From: Flagellimonas aequoris | GTDB lineage: Bacteria > Bacteroidota > Bacteroidia > Flavobacteriales > Flavobacteriaceae | Assembly (NCBI RefSeq): GCF_003584165.1 | Contig: NZ_QXFJ01000015.1 | Coordinates: 238,956 to 302,955, forward strand | Direction: 5' to 3' | DNA length: 64,000 nt | Shown here: one piece after another, positions 35,805 to 45,022 of the stretch | Numbering within the stretch: position 1 is the first letter of the stretch | Layout: the number at the start of each line of letters is the position of its first letter | The notes under the pieces: model-generated | What the model was told of the DNA's origin: nothing | Database searches by the model: none | What the model saw: the letters and a program-made list of their open reading frames with translations, nothing else | Position numbers and translations under genes: made by a program

Positions 35805-36895
35805 AGTATCTAGTTTGGATTTCAAGGGTCATCGTAGGGGTACTCTTCATCATCAGTGGTTTGATTAAGTTGAACGATCCCATGGGCTTTTCGTTCAAGT
35901 TGGAGGAATATTTTAGTCCCGGAGTATTGGACCTTCCCTTTTTAACACCATTGGCTTTGGGTATTTCGGTGGTCTTGGTCATTGTGGAAGTGATTTTAGG
36001 TGTATTGTTGTTATTAGGTTTTAAGCCCAAGTTTACGGTGTGGAGCTTGTTATTGATGATTGTTTTCTTCACGTTCCTGACCTTTTATTCTGCCTATTTT
36101 AACAAGGTGACCGATTGTGGATGTTTTGGCGATGCGGTAAAACTTACGCCTTGGGAATCGTTTACGAAGGATGTGGTGCTCTTGGTGTTAATTCTGGTTT
36201 TGTTCTTCGGAAGAAAATATATTCGCCCCTTATTGGACCCTAAAGCCAATTGGATAGTTGGAGGTGCCACTTTATTAGCTTGTGCCCTGTTCGCCAACCA
36301 TGTGTTGAACCACTTGCCATCCGTGGATTTCAGACCTTATAAAATTGGAGCAAACATCCAAGATGGGATGACGGTACCAGAGGGTGCCCCACAACCTATT
36401 TTTGAATATGCATGGCGATTCAAGGTGAACGGGGAAGAAAAAATTGTGGTGACCAATGGGGATTACCCATCAGTGGATGGCGAATTCATTGATGTGGAAA
36501 CCACAGAGATCCAAAAAGGATATGAACCGCCCATACATGATTTCACTATTGAAAAAGAGGGACAAGATTATGCTGCTGAATTGTTGGATGAGGACAAACT
36601 GGTGATGGTGATTGCCTATGATTTGGCCAAAAGCCACTACGATGCTTTTTCCGAAGTGGCCAAAGTTGCCAAAAAGGCCAGAGAGAAAGGGTATAAAGTA
36701 ATAGGTATGTCGGCCTCCAGTGATGAAGATGCTAATTTCATAAAGTCGAAATATAGTTTGGATTTTGACTTTTATTTTACAGACGAGACAACCTTAAAGA
36801 CCATTGTACGTTCCAACCCTGCTATTTTGGTACTGAATAGGGGAACCATTCAGCAGAAGGTACATTACAACGATATTGAAGAAATTGAGTTATAG
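35801..36895 (+). CDS. BT_3928-family protein: DoxX/MauE-like membrane domain plus thioredoxin-like domain
   Basis: 364 residues. The first ~145 hold four membrane helices of the DoxX/MauE type (FIISGLIKLNDPMGFSFKLEEYF is typical) with FNKVTDCGCFGDAVKLTPWESF, a CxC-containing loop thought to handle disulfides. After a linker with one more helix, the C-terminal domain has a thioredoxin/TlpA-like layout (LVMVIAYDLAKSHYDAFSEVAKV, GYKVIGMSASSD, DFYFTDETTLKTIVRSNPAILVL) but no CxxC, so it may be a non-catalytic binding domain. Characteristic of Bacteroidota. Likely role in envelope redox or oxidative stress; unproven. Confidence 0.88.
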   Translation: MKYLVWISRVIVGVLFIISGLIKLNDPMGFSFKLEEYFSPGVLDLPFLTPLALGISVVLVIVEVILGVLLLLGFKPKFTVWSLLLMIVFFTFLTFYSAYFNKVTDCGCFGDAVKLTPWESFTKDVVLLVLILVLFFGRKYIRPLLDPKANWIVGGATLLACALFANHVLNHLPSVDFRPYKIGANIQDGMTVPEGAPQPIFEYAWRFKVNGEEKIVVTNGDYPSVDGEFIDVETTEIQKGYEPPIHDFTIEKEGQDYAAELLDEDKLVMVIAYDLAKSHYDAFSEVAKVAKKAREKGYKVIGMSASSDEDANFIKSKYSLDFDFYFTDETTLKTIVRSNPAILVLNRGTIQQKVHYNDIEEIEL

Positions 36896-36932
36896 TGTTT
36901 GTTGTTTTTCCGTTTAAAGGGTTTGACAAAGC

Positions 36933-37328
36933 ATGGGTAGAATAGATAGATTTGAGGATTTGGAAGTATGGAAAATTTCGAGGGAATTATGCCAATTGGT
37001 TGAGCAACTTTTTCAAACTACTCCATTGGGAAATAACCATGCCCTAAGAAATCAAATGGAAAGAAGTTCAGGTTCAATTATGGACAATATAGCCGAAGGC
37101 TTCGGTAGAGGAGGGAATAAAGAGTTTCATAATTTTTTGAGTTTTTCCAAAGGATCTTGTGCTGAATTAAAGCCCCAATTTTATCGTTCGATGGATAAAA
37201 AATTGATTTCCGAAGACGATTTTAATACTGCTTCGAATATGGTGGAACATTGTACAAACAAGATTGGAGCATTCATGTACTATCTTCGAAACTCGAATAT
37301 TAAAGGTCAGAAATTCAACAGCAAATAA
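36933..37328 (+). CDS. Four-helix bundle protein (S23/23S rRNA IVS-encoded family)
   Basis: 131 residues, all alpha. Signature: FEDLEVWKISRELCQLVEQLF, HALRNQMERSSGSIMDNIAEGFGRGGNKEFHNFLSFSKGSCAELKPQF, and a last helix ending in MYYLRNSNIKG. The family was first met in intervening sequences of 23S rRNA genes, but is also spread as single genes through Bacteroidota genomes, as here, between BT_3928 and tpiA. Pentameric bundle in known structures; no function assigned. Its short flanks (37 and 35 nt) fit insertion into a pre-existing operon. Confidence 0.9.
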   Translation: MGRIDRFEDLEVWKISRELCQLVEQLFQTTPLGNNHALRNQMERSSGSIMDNIAEGFGRGGNKEFHNFLSFSKGSCAELKPQFYRSMDKKLISEDDFNTASNMVEHCTNKIGAFMYYLRNSNIKGQKFNSK

Positions 37329-37363
37329 TAAACACCAAACAGTAAAACATAAAAACAGAACAC

Positions 37364-38113
37364 ATGAGAACAAAAATAGTGGCAGGAAACTGGAAGATGA
37401 ACAAGAACCTTCAGGAAACGGAAGCGTTGCTGTCCGAACTATCAGCGATGCTGCCCGATAGCAATGCCGAAATAATTGTAGCCCCCACTTTTGTGAACCT
37501 ACAAGCGGCCATTAATTCGCTGCAAAGCTCAACCATGAAAGTAGCCGCCCAGAATATGCACTTTGCCGAAAGTGGTGCGTACACAGGCGAAATTTCTGCT
37601 GATATGCTTCTTAGCTTGGGGGTTGACATTGTAATACTTGGGCATAGTGAGCGTAGAGCCTATTTTGGTGAGGATGATGCCTTGTTGGCCAAGAAAGTAA
37701 AGACCGCCGTGGAAAAAGGACTAAAAACCATTTTCTGTTTTGGCGAAGAGTTGGAAGATAGAAAATCCGAAAACCATTTTTCCGTTGTGGAAAGTCAATT
37801 AAAAAATGCCCTATTCGATTTGGATGCCAGTGCTTGGAAAAGCATCATTTTGGCCTACGAACCCGTTTGGGCCATCGGAACGGGTGAAACAGCTTCACCG
37901 GAACAGGCGCAGGAAATGCATGCCTTTATCCGAAAAACCATTGCTGATGCCTACAACGCATCTGTAGCGGATGATGTTTCCATTTTGTACGGAGGTAGTG
38001 TAAAACCGAACAATGCAGCAGAGATTTTCTCCAAACCTGATGTGGATGGTGGATTGATCGGAGGAGCTTCTTTGGTGGCATCTGATTTTGTGGCTATCAT
38101 CGAGGCCATTTAG
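37364..38113 (+). CDS. tpiA: Triosephosphate isomerase
   Basis: Interconverts dihydroxyacetone phosphate and glyceraldehyde 3-phosphate in glycolysis. Catalytic Lys in GNWKMNKN (residue 11), His in ILGHSERRAYFGE, Glu in LAYEPVWAIGTGETA, and phosphate loops ILYGGSVKPNNA and GGLIGGASL. 249 residues, complete. In a row with prmA (8-nt gap) and clpS, read in the same direction. Confidence 0.98.
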   Translation: MRTKIVAGNWKMNKNLQETEALLSELSAMLPDSNAEIIVAPTFVNLQAAINSLQSSTMKVAAQNMHFAESGAYTGEISADMLLSLGVDIVILGHSERRAYFGEDDALLAKKVKTAVEKGLKTIFCFGEELEDRKSENHFSVVESQLKNALFDLDASAWKSIILAYEPVWAIGTGETASPEQAQEMHAFIRKTIADAYNASVADDVSILYGGSVKPNNAAEIFSKPDVDGGLIGGASLVASDFVAIIEAI

Positions 38114-38121
38114 CAAAAGGT

Positions 38122-38955
38122 ATGGCCATAGTTTATTTGGAATACAATTTTAAGATTGTTCCCTTACAACCTGCAACCGATATTTTGATCGCGGAATTGG
38201 GGGACGCCGGTTTTGAGAGTTTTGTGGAAACCGAAGAGGGTCTTCTGGCTTATATTTTAAAGGAAGAATGGAAGGAAGGCCTATTGGACGATCTGTTTGC
38301 CTTGCAGCACCCTGATTTTAAGATTTCATGGACCAGTACCGAGATTGAACAACAGAACTGGAACGCGGAATGGGAAAAGAACTTCCATCCGATACAGGTT
38401 GGGGGGCGATGCATGGTGCGAGCCCCTTTCCACGACCCGATCGATGTGGAATTTGATATTGTAATCGAACCCAAAATGAGTTTTGGAACAGGTCATCATG
38501 AAACCACCCATATGATGCTCCAGCATATTTTGGACCATGATTTTGAAGGGAAATCCGTACTGGATATGGGTTGCGGGACTGGGGTACTGGCTATTTTGGC
38601 CAACAAGAAAGGCGCAACTCCTGTAGAGGCCATTGATATTGACGAATGGTGCGTGATCAACACCCAAGAAAATATAGAAAGGAACGCCTGTCCGACCATT
38701 CATGTGGAGCAGGGGACCAGTGATTTATTGACTGGCAGAAAATACGATGTTATTCTGGCCAATATCAACCGGAATATCTTGCTGGATGACATCCCCGTTT
38801 ATGCGAATTGCCTCAACAAAGGGGGTGCTTTATTTCTAAGTGGATTTTATTTGGAGGATTTGGATGCCATTTCTGCAAAATGTGCGGCCCATGGTTTGGA
38901 ATTTGAAAAAAAACTGGAGAAGAACAACTGGGTTTCAGCAAAATATGTAAATTAG
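38122..38955 (+). CDS. prmA: Ribosomal protein L11 methyltransferase
   Basis: SAM-dependent enzyme that methylates ribosomal protein L11. An N-terminal ferredoxin-like substrate-recognition part (about 1-90) precedes a class I methyltransferase fold: FGTGHHETTHMML, then VLDMGCGTGVLAI (SAM motif I), VEAIDIDEWCVINTQENI (motif II acidic end), and YDVILANINRNILLD (N-I-N motif). LFLSGFYLEDLDAI closes the domain. Follows tpiA by 8 nt and precedes clpS by 22 nt. Confidence 0.95.
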   Translation: MAIVYLEYNFKIVPLQPATDILIAELGDAGFESFVETEEGLLAYILKEEWKEGLLDDLFALQHPDFKISWTSTEIEQQNWNAEWEKNFHPIQVGGRCMVRAPFHDPIDVEFDIVIEPKMSFGTGHHETTHMMLQHILDHDFEGKSVLDMGCGTGVLAILANKKGATPVEAIDIDEWCVINTQENIERNACPTIHVEQGTSDLLTGRKYDVILANINRNILLDDIPVYANCLNKGGALFLSGFYLEDLDAISAKCAAHGLEFEKKLEKNNWVSAKYVN

Positions 38956-38977
38956 AAAGACATAAACTCTACGGAAC

Positions 38978-39253
38978 ATGGGCACTAGAGAAAAAGAACT
39001 GGAAGATGTCCTTCTTGAGGAAGAGACTGTAAACCAAAATGAAATTGTACTTTTCAATGATAACGTAAACACTTTCGATCACGTTATTGAAACCTTGATA
39101 AGTGTTTGTGAACATACCCCGGAGCAAGCGGAACAATGCTCCCTAATTGTACATTACAATGGTAAGTGTACGGTCAAGACAGGGGAATATACATATCTCA
39201 AGCCTAAGTGCACCAAATTACTGGAGGCAGGCCTTAACGCCGAAATCGTGTAG
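38978..39253 (+). CDS. clpS: ATP-dependent Clp protease adaptor ClpS
   Basis: Delivers N-end-rule substrates to ClpA/ClpP. The conserved core is present: IVLFNDNVNTFDHVIETLISVC (substrate-pocket Asn/Asp), EQAEQCSLIVHYNGKCTVKTGEY (pocket His, ClpA contact), and a C-terminal strand LEAGLNAEIV. 91 residues with a polar N-terminal extension that enters the ClpA pore in homologues. Confidence 0.95.
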   Translation: MGTREKELEDVLLEEETVNQNEIVLFNDNVNTFDHVIETLISVCEHTPEQAEQCSLIVHYNGKCTVKTGEYTYLKPKCTKLLEAGLNAEIV

Positions 39254-39378
39254 TAGTCCAATCCCATTTATCCTTACCCAAAGGCGAGGATATGCTTTGC
39301 CAAGTTCTTTAGGATTTTCTGAATGACCATTGTTCAAGTCTGTTTAAAAAATCACAAATTCTTTACATGAAACCCTAG

Positions 39379-39391
39379 GGACGTAACGTCC
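39379..39391. other. Short palindrome between clpS and the next gene
   Basis: GGACGT-A-ACGTCC, 6-bp arms, about 60 nt before the ATG at 39451. A possible operator in the 197-nt gap; no promoter box is recognised there. Confidence 0.25.
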
Positions 39392-39450
39392 ATAAACATA
39401 ATTTTGATTTTCAACCGAAACCAACCAACCAAAATTCTCCTTTTTGATTT

Positions 39451-40053
39451 ATGAGCGAGTTTTTTAAGGCCGAACTGAAAGACCGTTTTTTGGAATACGC
39501 CTTGGAACGAAGTGATTATTTCGAGATTCAGACACTTTATGATGAGTTTCTTAGACCCAACTACAGTCTACAATTTGTGGAAAAATTGGTTCGAGAGATT
39601 TTGGATTATGATCCCAATCTAATGGATGTCATGAGCGGGAATGGTATGGAAATGTTCATGCTGGCCTCCACCCCGAGTACCCAGGATTTTTTGGATGAGG
39701 GCGGGTTTATGGACATGTATGTTAAGGAAGAGGAAAAGTGGGATGTTTTTTTGGACCAGTTGTCGAGCACCCGAAAATTGACCAAGGACGAAAAAAAACT
39801 CATCAAGAAAAGTAACCCCGTACTTAAAAGGGAAAAAACACTCCTCATTCTGCTCATTTCAGCCATTACCATTAGTTTTTTGTTCACCTTGGCAAGTATT
39901 TTCAAAGAGACCCTTTTGGAACCCGATTATGTTCCTGCCGACGAGTTTGAACGAAAAATACAACAACTGCAGGAACAATATATTCAAGAGAACCAAAGAC
40001 TTCAATCTGAGTTAAAGCAAGCCGAGCGAGCTTTGGACTCCCTAACAAAATAA
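39451..40053 (+). CDS. Single-pass membrane protein with C-terminal coiled coil, unknown function
   Basis: 200 residues. The N-terminal ~120 are soluble and acidic (FLEYALERSDYFEIQTLYDEFL, VEKLVREILDYDPNLMDVMSG), the single membrane helix is at about 130-148 (TLLILLISAITISFLFTLAS), and the C-terminal ~45 residues form a heptad-like coiled coil (DEFERKIQQLQEQYIQENQRL, then QSELKQAERALDSL). No signal peptide, so the N-terminus is probably cytoplasmic and the coiled coil periplasmic. No family recognised. Convergent with the MocR gene, 15 nt apart. Confidence 0.78.
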   Translation: MSEFFKAELKDRFLEYALERSDYFEIQTLYDEFLRPNYSLQFVEKLVREILDYDPNLMDVMSGNGMEMFMLASTPSTQDFLDEGGFMDMYVKEEEKWDVFLDQLSSTRKLTKDEKKLIKKSNPVLKREKTLLILLISAITISFLFTLASIFKETLLEPDYVPADEFERKIQQLQEQYIQENQRLQSELKQAERALDSLTK

Positions 40054-40068
40054 TATTTCGATTAAACC

Positions 40069-41592
40069 TTAATCGGATAGTTTTTCATTGTCTTTTGAAT
40101 ACTTCATGGGATGGGTATGTAGCTTTGTGATGATCGCGCCCATTTTATAAAGCGTATCCTTGATCTGTTTAGGATTTACGGAACAAAAGCCCATGACCAA
40201 TCCGTTTTTATCAGTAGGGTGTACGTAATATTTGCTCAATGCGTGGGCAAGGATATTGTGGTTCAACAATTCCTTTTCCAACTCAACATCTTTGATTTCT
40301 CCCTTTATATGGCCTATCACATGTAGACCTGGGTTGGAGGTGTCCAGATAAAAGTGATTTCCCAAATAGGTATTGAAATGTTCCACAAATATTTCCTTTC
40401 GTTCTTGGGAGACTTCCATCACGTTCCGCAAATGTTTGTTTAAATAATCCCTTTCAATGAAAAGGCTCATGGCTTTCTGGTTCTCTCGCGAAACAAATCT
40501 GCTCGACTGGCGGTAAAGAGCCGTTACCGCATCCAACAGATAATACGGAACGATCATGTAGCCCAATCGCATGGAAGGGTGGATCAATTTATTGAAGGTG
40601 CCCAAATAGATGGTCCTTTCCTGTTGGTCCATCCCAAATAAGGAACCCAATGGTTTTTCCCAATTGCTGAACTCATGGTTATAGTCATCTTCAATAATGA
40701 AGGTTTCTTTTTCCGAGGCCCATTTCAATAGTTCCTTTCTTCGGGCCATACTCATCTTGATGCCGGTAGGGTATTGACAAGACGGAGTAGTGTAAACAAA
40801 TTTTGGTTTTACGCAGCTTATTCCATTTAAATTAAGCCCCTCCGCGTCCACTGGGCCGGCAAAAATCTTTGCCCCCAAACTTCTAAAAAGACCATGCGCC
40901 ATAGGGTAGGTGGGGTTTTCAACAACCACTTCATCATCAGTTTCCAGTAGGATGTTGGATACCAGATACAGGGAATGCAACGATCCCGTGGTCACGATGA
41001 TCTGCTCCGGGTCACATTGAATGTCGCGATAGATTTTCAGGTAATTGGCCAAGTTGTTCCGAAGACATTGCAGCCCTATGGTGTTGCTGTATGACAACTC
41101 GGACGGTGTGATGAACTTCCAATAATCATCAATGAGTTTTTTCCAAAGTTGCACGGGAAAAATATCCAGAGGAGGAAGCCCCGGTCTAAAAGCGACCCCC
41201 TTATTGGAATCCTCACCTGGCCAATGCGCATTTTCACAAAAAGCCTTTCCTCTGCTGGATAGGGAGGGATAGTTTCCCTTTGGCGCAACCGATGGGATTT
41301 TAAGTTTTAATTTTTTGTTCTTCGGACATAGCACATAGTATCCCGATCCTTTTATTGCCGTAATATACCGCTCTACCAATAATAGATCAAATGCCTTGAG
41401 TACCGTACTGCGGGAAATACCCAAATCATTGGCCAATACCCGAGAGGGCGGCAACTTGGAATCCGGCTCCAAGAACCGATTAAGAATGGCTCTCTTGAAT
41501 GCGTCGTATAGACTTAAATATATGTGAGGTTGGGGTTTGGCATCCAAGGAAAAGCCATTTCTGATAAGAAGGCCTTTCATGTTGAAATGCAT
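40069..41592 (-). CDS. MocR/PdxR-type regulator (GntR DNA-binding domain fused to aminotransferase domain)
   Basis: PLP-dependent transcription factor. Winged helix at about 23-88: LSLYDAFKRAILNRFLEPDSKLPPSRVL, then LGISRSTVLKAFDLL and GSGYYV. After a linker comes a fold type I aminotransferase domain with NPTYP (about 227), TTPSCQYPTG, DDYNHEF (Asp302/303 near the PLP nitrogen), and GTFNKLIHPSMRLGY, in which Lys335 would bind PLP. The ATG at 41592 is used; a second at 41580 is possible. Two direct repeats containing TGGTAT lie 2 nt upstream, and the SusC-led operon is divergent, so it probably controls both. Ligand likely an amino acid or vitamin B6 form. Confidence 0.92.
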   Translation of the reverse strand: MHFNMKGLLIRNGFSLDAKPQPHIYLSLYDAFKRAILNRFLEPDSKLPPSRVLANDLGISRSTVLKAFDLLLVERYITAIKGSGYYVLCPKNKKLKLKIPSVAPKGNYPSLSSRGKAFCENAHWPGEDSNKGVAFRPGLPPLDIFPVQLWKKLIDDYWKFITPSELSYSNTIGLQCLRNNLANYLKIYRDIQCDPEQIIVTTGSLHSLYLVSNILLETDDEVVVENPTYPMAHGLFRSLGAKIFAGPVDAEGLNLNGISCVKPKFVYTTPSCQYPTGIKMSMARRKELLKWASEKETFIIEDDYNHEFSNWEKPLGSLFGMDQQERTIYLGTFNKLIHPSMRLGYMIVPYYLLDAVTALYRQSSRFVSRENQKAMSLFIERDYLNKHLRNVMEVSQERKEIFVEHFNTYLGNHFYLDTSNPGLHVIGHIKGEIKDVELEKELLNHNILAHALSKYYVHPTDKNGLVMGFCSVNPKQIKDTLYKMGAIITKLHTHPMKYSKDNEKLSD

Positions 41593-41593
41593 A

Positions 41594-41627
41594 ATTGGTA
41601 TGCTAAATCTGATAAGATTGGTATGCT
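41594..41627. promoter_or_regulatory. Probable MocR operator: two direct repeats
   Basis: ATTGGTATGCT occurs twice (41594-41604 and 41617-41627), 23 bp start to start, so both face the same side of the helix. On the minus strand each contains ATACCA, the half-site known for the MocR member GabR of Bacillus (there with a longer spacer). Placed 2 nt before the regulator's ATG, which suggests autorepression. Confidence 0.6.
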
Positions 41628-41924
41628 GAAGGTAGATGTTTATCCTTTAATTTTCAGTTTTTTAACATAAAGTTCACTATGAGAATCCCAAATCTTACAC
41701 TCCGAACTTTACTTGTCCCGATAATCCATAAGCAAATTCTTATGAATTGTTCCGGGATGGTAAAAGTGATCCAACCCTATCCAGTTATCCCGATTCCGAT
41801 ATCCTCAAAAAGGCTAAGAAAATTCAACCGTCAACACCCCTAGATGGTTAATAGCAAAGGGTTTTGTTCATTCAGATCCACCATACTTCAAATCTTACCC
41901 AAGAATACTTAAACGAAATTGATT
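41628..41924. promoter_or_regulatory. Leader region of the SusC operon, with a long hairpin
   Basis: 297 nt without a supported gene. It contains an imperfect hairpin at 41716-41757: TCCCG/CGGGA outside, AAT/ATT between, and CATAAG/CTTATG inside around a 6-nt loop. No T-tract follows, so it is not a normal terminator; a regulatory RNA structure or protein site is possible. No exact TAnnTTTG box was found. Confidence 0.35.
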
Positions 41925-44900
41925 ATGTTGAAAACCCGATTCTTATGTTTATCCATGGTATTGTTCCTTATGGGGATGGTACATGGTCAAAGACAAGTAA
42001 CAGGAACTGTTGGGGATGTCAATGGACCGCTGCCAGGAGCAACGGTTTTGCTCAAAGGAACAGCTGTTGGGGTCACCACCGATTTTGATGGCAATTTTGC
42101 CATTACCCTTCAAGAGGGGCATGATACTTTGGTTTTTAGCTACATCGGGTACCAGGCCAAAGAAATCATTGTAGGTCAGCAATCGGTATTGCAAGTGATC
42201 TTGGAAGAAAGCACCCAATCGCTTCAGGAGGTAGTGGTCACGGCACAGGGGATTAAAAAATCAAAGAAAGCTTTGGGGTATGCCATCGCCAATGTACAAT
42301 CCGAAGAAGTAGAAAAACGGCCTGAGGCAGATTTGGCCCGGACCCTACAAGGTAAAGTAGCCGGAGTTTCCATAACACCGGCCGATGGGCAAACGGGCTC
42401 CTCATCTACCATCCGGATCAGGGGTACCGTTTCCCTTACCGGGTCAAATGCTCCGCTGATCGTGGTCAACAATATTCCCTTCAACGGGTTGTTGCGGGAT
42501 ATCGACCCCAACGATATTGAAAGCATCAGTATTCTAAAGGGATTCAATGCTTCCGTTCTGTATGGTAGTGAAGGACGGAACGGGGTCATTTTGATTCAGA
42601 CCAAAAGTGGTTCGGCCAAAACAGGGGACGCCAGTACTACAGTTACGTATTCCTCAACCGTGTACACCAATACGGTATCCCAATTACCTGAATTCCAGAA
42701 CACGTATGCAAATGGTACGGAGGGCATCGAATTCAACCAAACGATCATTTCAAATTTTGGCCCGGCATTTTCCACTTTGGGTGAGGTGCCACATCCGTAT
42801 GCAACTATGGCGGATATCTTTCCAGAGTATGCGGATAAAACCATAAAAATTGCAGCCAAACCTAACAATGTTAGGAATATTTTCAGGTTGGGAATCGGGA
42901 CTACTCACTCCCTCACATTGGCAACCACTCGTGAAAAATTGGGGTTCAATCTTTCAGCTGGGTATACAGATGAGCAGGGTATCATTGCGAATAACGATCT
43001 GAAACGCTTTAATCTTTCTGTGGGAGGAAAGGTCCAATTGATGAAGAAACTCAACCTTTCGGCCAATTTGGGATATTCCACCCGAAAAGTAAACCTGGTG
43101 AACGATGAGGATATTTTCAGTGTGGTGTATCATTTGCCCCGATGGATCGATCTGACCGAGTTGCCATACCAAAATCCATTGACAGGGGGGGCGGTATATT
43201 ATCGGAACGATACCAATCCCCTTTGGATCTTACACAACTCTGGTAATTATGATGATAAAGTGAGGGTTTTCGGGAATTTCACCGCCGATTATCAATTGGC
43301 TACTCCCTTGAACGTAATCTATCGGGTTGGTTTTGATAGTGAAACCTATTCCGGTTTTGATTATTCCAACAAGGGTGGGTATGACGGGGATTATCTGTAT
43401 GGATATTTGAACATTGGGGATAGCAAGGAAGTAGTGGTGAACCAAACTTTAATGTTCAATTTTAACCAGGATGTCATCAAAAACCTCAATTTGGAGGCAC
43501 AACTCGGCATCAACTCCCAATTGACCCGATATGCAGGGAATTCATCCAACTCGGACGGGCAAATTGTTTACGGATTTTTGAGACCGACCAACTACACCAC
43601 CACGGAGGCGGATTATGGCACATCACAAGAAAACTTGGCGGGTGCTTTCGGGCAGTTGCAATTTGCTTACAAAAACTATTTCTATGCTACCTTTTCGGGA
43701 AGAAATGACTGGGGCAGTACCGTAGAGGTCGCCAATCGAACCTTGTTCTATCCAGGGGCTTCGTTTTCCTTCATTCCTACTTCGGCATTCAACTTTGGTG
43801 GTGAAACCGTCAATTATTTGAAATTTAGGTATGCTTATGCTACCTCTTCTGGTTATCCGCCACCCTACCGTACCCGAAGCACTTTGGTTATCGATCCATT
43901 GCGTTTTGCAGCCCAGGATGGTGTGTATCCCGTCACCAACCGATACAGTACCCGTTATGCCAACCTCAACTTAAAACCTGAGTTGCACAAAGAAGTGGAG
44001 GTTGGTATGGAGGCCAAGCTTTTCCATAATCGGGTCACATTGGAAGCATCGGCCTACATGCGAGTTTCCAAAGACCAAATTGTGGAATCCCGTTTAGCAC
44101 CTTCTTCGGGATATGATGATCAATACATCAACTTGGGAAGAATAGATAATGAAGGTGTTGAGGTAGACTTGGGGGTTGATATTTTTAGGGGTCATAATTT
44201 TAGATGGAACCTCAGGAACATTTTTACCGCTGATGAATCTTTAGTGGTGCAGACTACCCCAACCGGTGCCGATATCTTTATCACCGAGGACCGATATGCT
44301 GTGGAAGGGCAACCCTTTGGGGTCATCAAGGGGGATTATGCCCTTCGAGATGAGGATGGCAACCTATTGATCAGTGGTAATGGTTCCTCTACCCGGGTAG
44401 GGGAGGTCATCACCAGTGATGATGTTGGGTTGGATACCAAGGTGATCGGCGATCCCAACCCCGATTGGAAACTAACGACCATCAATACGTTTGGATATAA
44501 GGATTTTACCCTTTCGGCCCAGATGGAGTATACCCACGGTGGGGAAATTTATTCCAGCAGTGTGGTGAATATGCTGCAGCGCGGCTCCGCCAAAGAGACC
44601 GAGAACAGGGAAGGTACCTTTATCATTCCTGGATACTTAGCCGATGATGACACAGGTGAACCTTTGCTCGATGCCAACGGAGATCAAATCCCTAACACGA
44701 TTCAATTGAATGCCAGCAGGGTAGGATATTCCAATTACTACAATGCAAACGACCTTGGCATGTGGGACACCTCTATTTTCCGGTTGCGGGAGGTTTCCTT
44801 GGGATATACCCTGAAACCGATGAAAGGTCAAAAACTGCCTTTTAAGAAAATGGATATTACCCTTTCAGGAAGAAACCTTTGGTACAGGGCTCCCAATTTT

Positions 44901-45002
44901 CCAAAGTATGTGAACTATGACCCGGAAAGTGACGGATGGGAAGGCGATAGTACAGTGCCATCTACCAAAAGGATTGCCTTTGGCGTATCGGTAACATTTT
45001 AA
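41925..45002 (+). CDS. SusC/RagA-family TonB-linked outer-membrane receptor
   Basis: Active outer-membrane importer. Signal peptide MLKTRFLCLSMVLFLMGMVHG, a carboxypeptidase-like beta domain (RQVTGTVGDVNGPLPGATVLLKG, residues 23-95), then LQEVVVTAQGIKKSKKALGYA (TonB-box-like region and start of the plug), plug with LARTLQGKVAGVSI and ILKGFNASVLYGSEGRNGVILI, and a 22-strand barrel ending in VSVTF. 1026 residues, typical of SusC. The ATG at 41925 is used because the upstream TTG adds only two residues. Directly followed by SusD, lipoprotein, D-aminoacylase and FN3 genes, all read in the same direction. Confidence 0.93.
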   Translation: MLKTRFLCLSMVLFLMGMVHGQRQVTGTVGDVNGPLPGATVLLKGTAVGVTTDFDGNFAITLQEGHDTLVFSYIGYQAKEIIVGQQSVLQVILEESTQSLQEVVVTAQGIKKSKKALGYAIANVQSEEVEKRPEADLARTLQGKVAGVSITPADGQTGSSSTIRIRGTVSLTGSNAPLIVVNNIPFNGLLRDIDPNDIESISILKGFNASVLYGSEGRNGVILIQTKSGSAKTGDASTTVTYSSTVYTNTVSQLPEFQNTYANGTEGIEFNQTIISNFGPAFSTLGEVPHPYATMADIFPEYADKTIKIAAKPNNVRNIFRLGIGTTHSLTLATTREKLGFNLSAGYTDEQGIIANNDLKRFNLSVGGKVQLMKKLNLSANLGYSTRKVNLVNDEDIFSVVYHLPRWIDLTELPYQNPLTGGAVYYRNDTNPLWILHNSGNYDDKVRVFGNFTADYQLATPLNVIYRVGFDSETYSGFDYSNKGGYDGDYLYGYLNIGDSKEVVVNQTLMFNFNQDVIKNLNLEAQLGINSQLTRYAGNSSNSDGQIVYGFLRPTNYTTTEADYGTSQENLAGAFGQLQFAYKNYFYATFSGRNDWGSTVEVANRTLFYPGASFSFIPTSAFNFGGETVNYLKFRYAYATSSGYPPPYRTRSTLVIDPLRFAAQDGVYPVTNRYSTRYANLNLKPELHKEVEVGMEAKLFHNRVTLEASAYMRVSKDQIVESRLAPSSGYDDQYINLGRIDNEGVEVDLGVDIFRGHNFRWNLRNIFTADESLVVQTTPTGADIFITEDRYAVEGQPFGVIKGDYALRDEDGNLLISGNGSSTRVGEVITSDDVGLDTKVIGDPNPDWKLTTINTFGYKDFTLSAQMEYTHGGEIYSSSVVNMLQRGSAKETENREGTFIIPGYLADDDTGEPLLDANGDQIPNTIQLNASRVGYSNYYNANDLGMWDTSIFRLREVSLGYTLKPMKGQKLPFKKMDITLSGRNLWYRAPNFPKYVNYDPESDGWEGDSTVPSTKRIAFGVSVTF

Positions 45003-45022
45003 CCCAATCAAAAGATTAAGAA

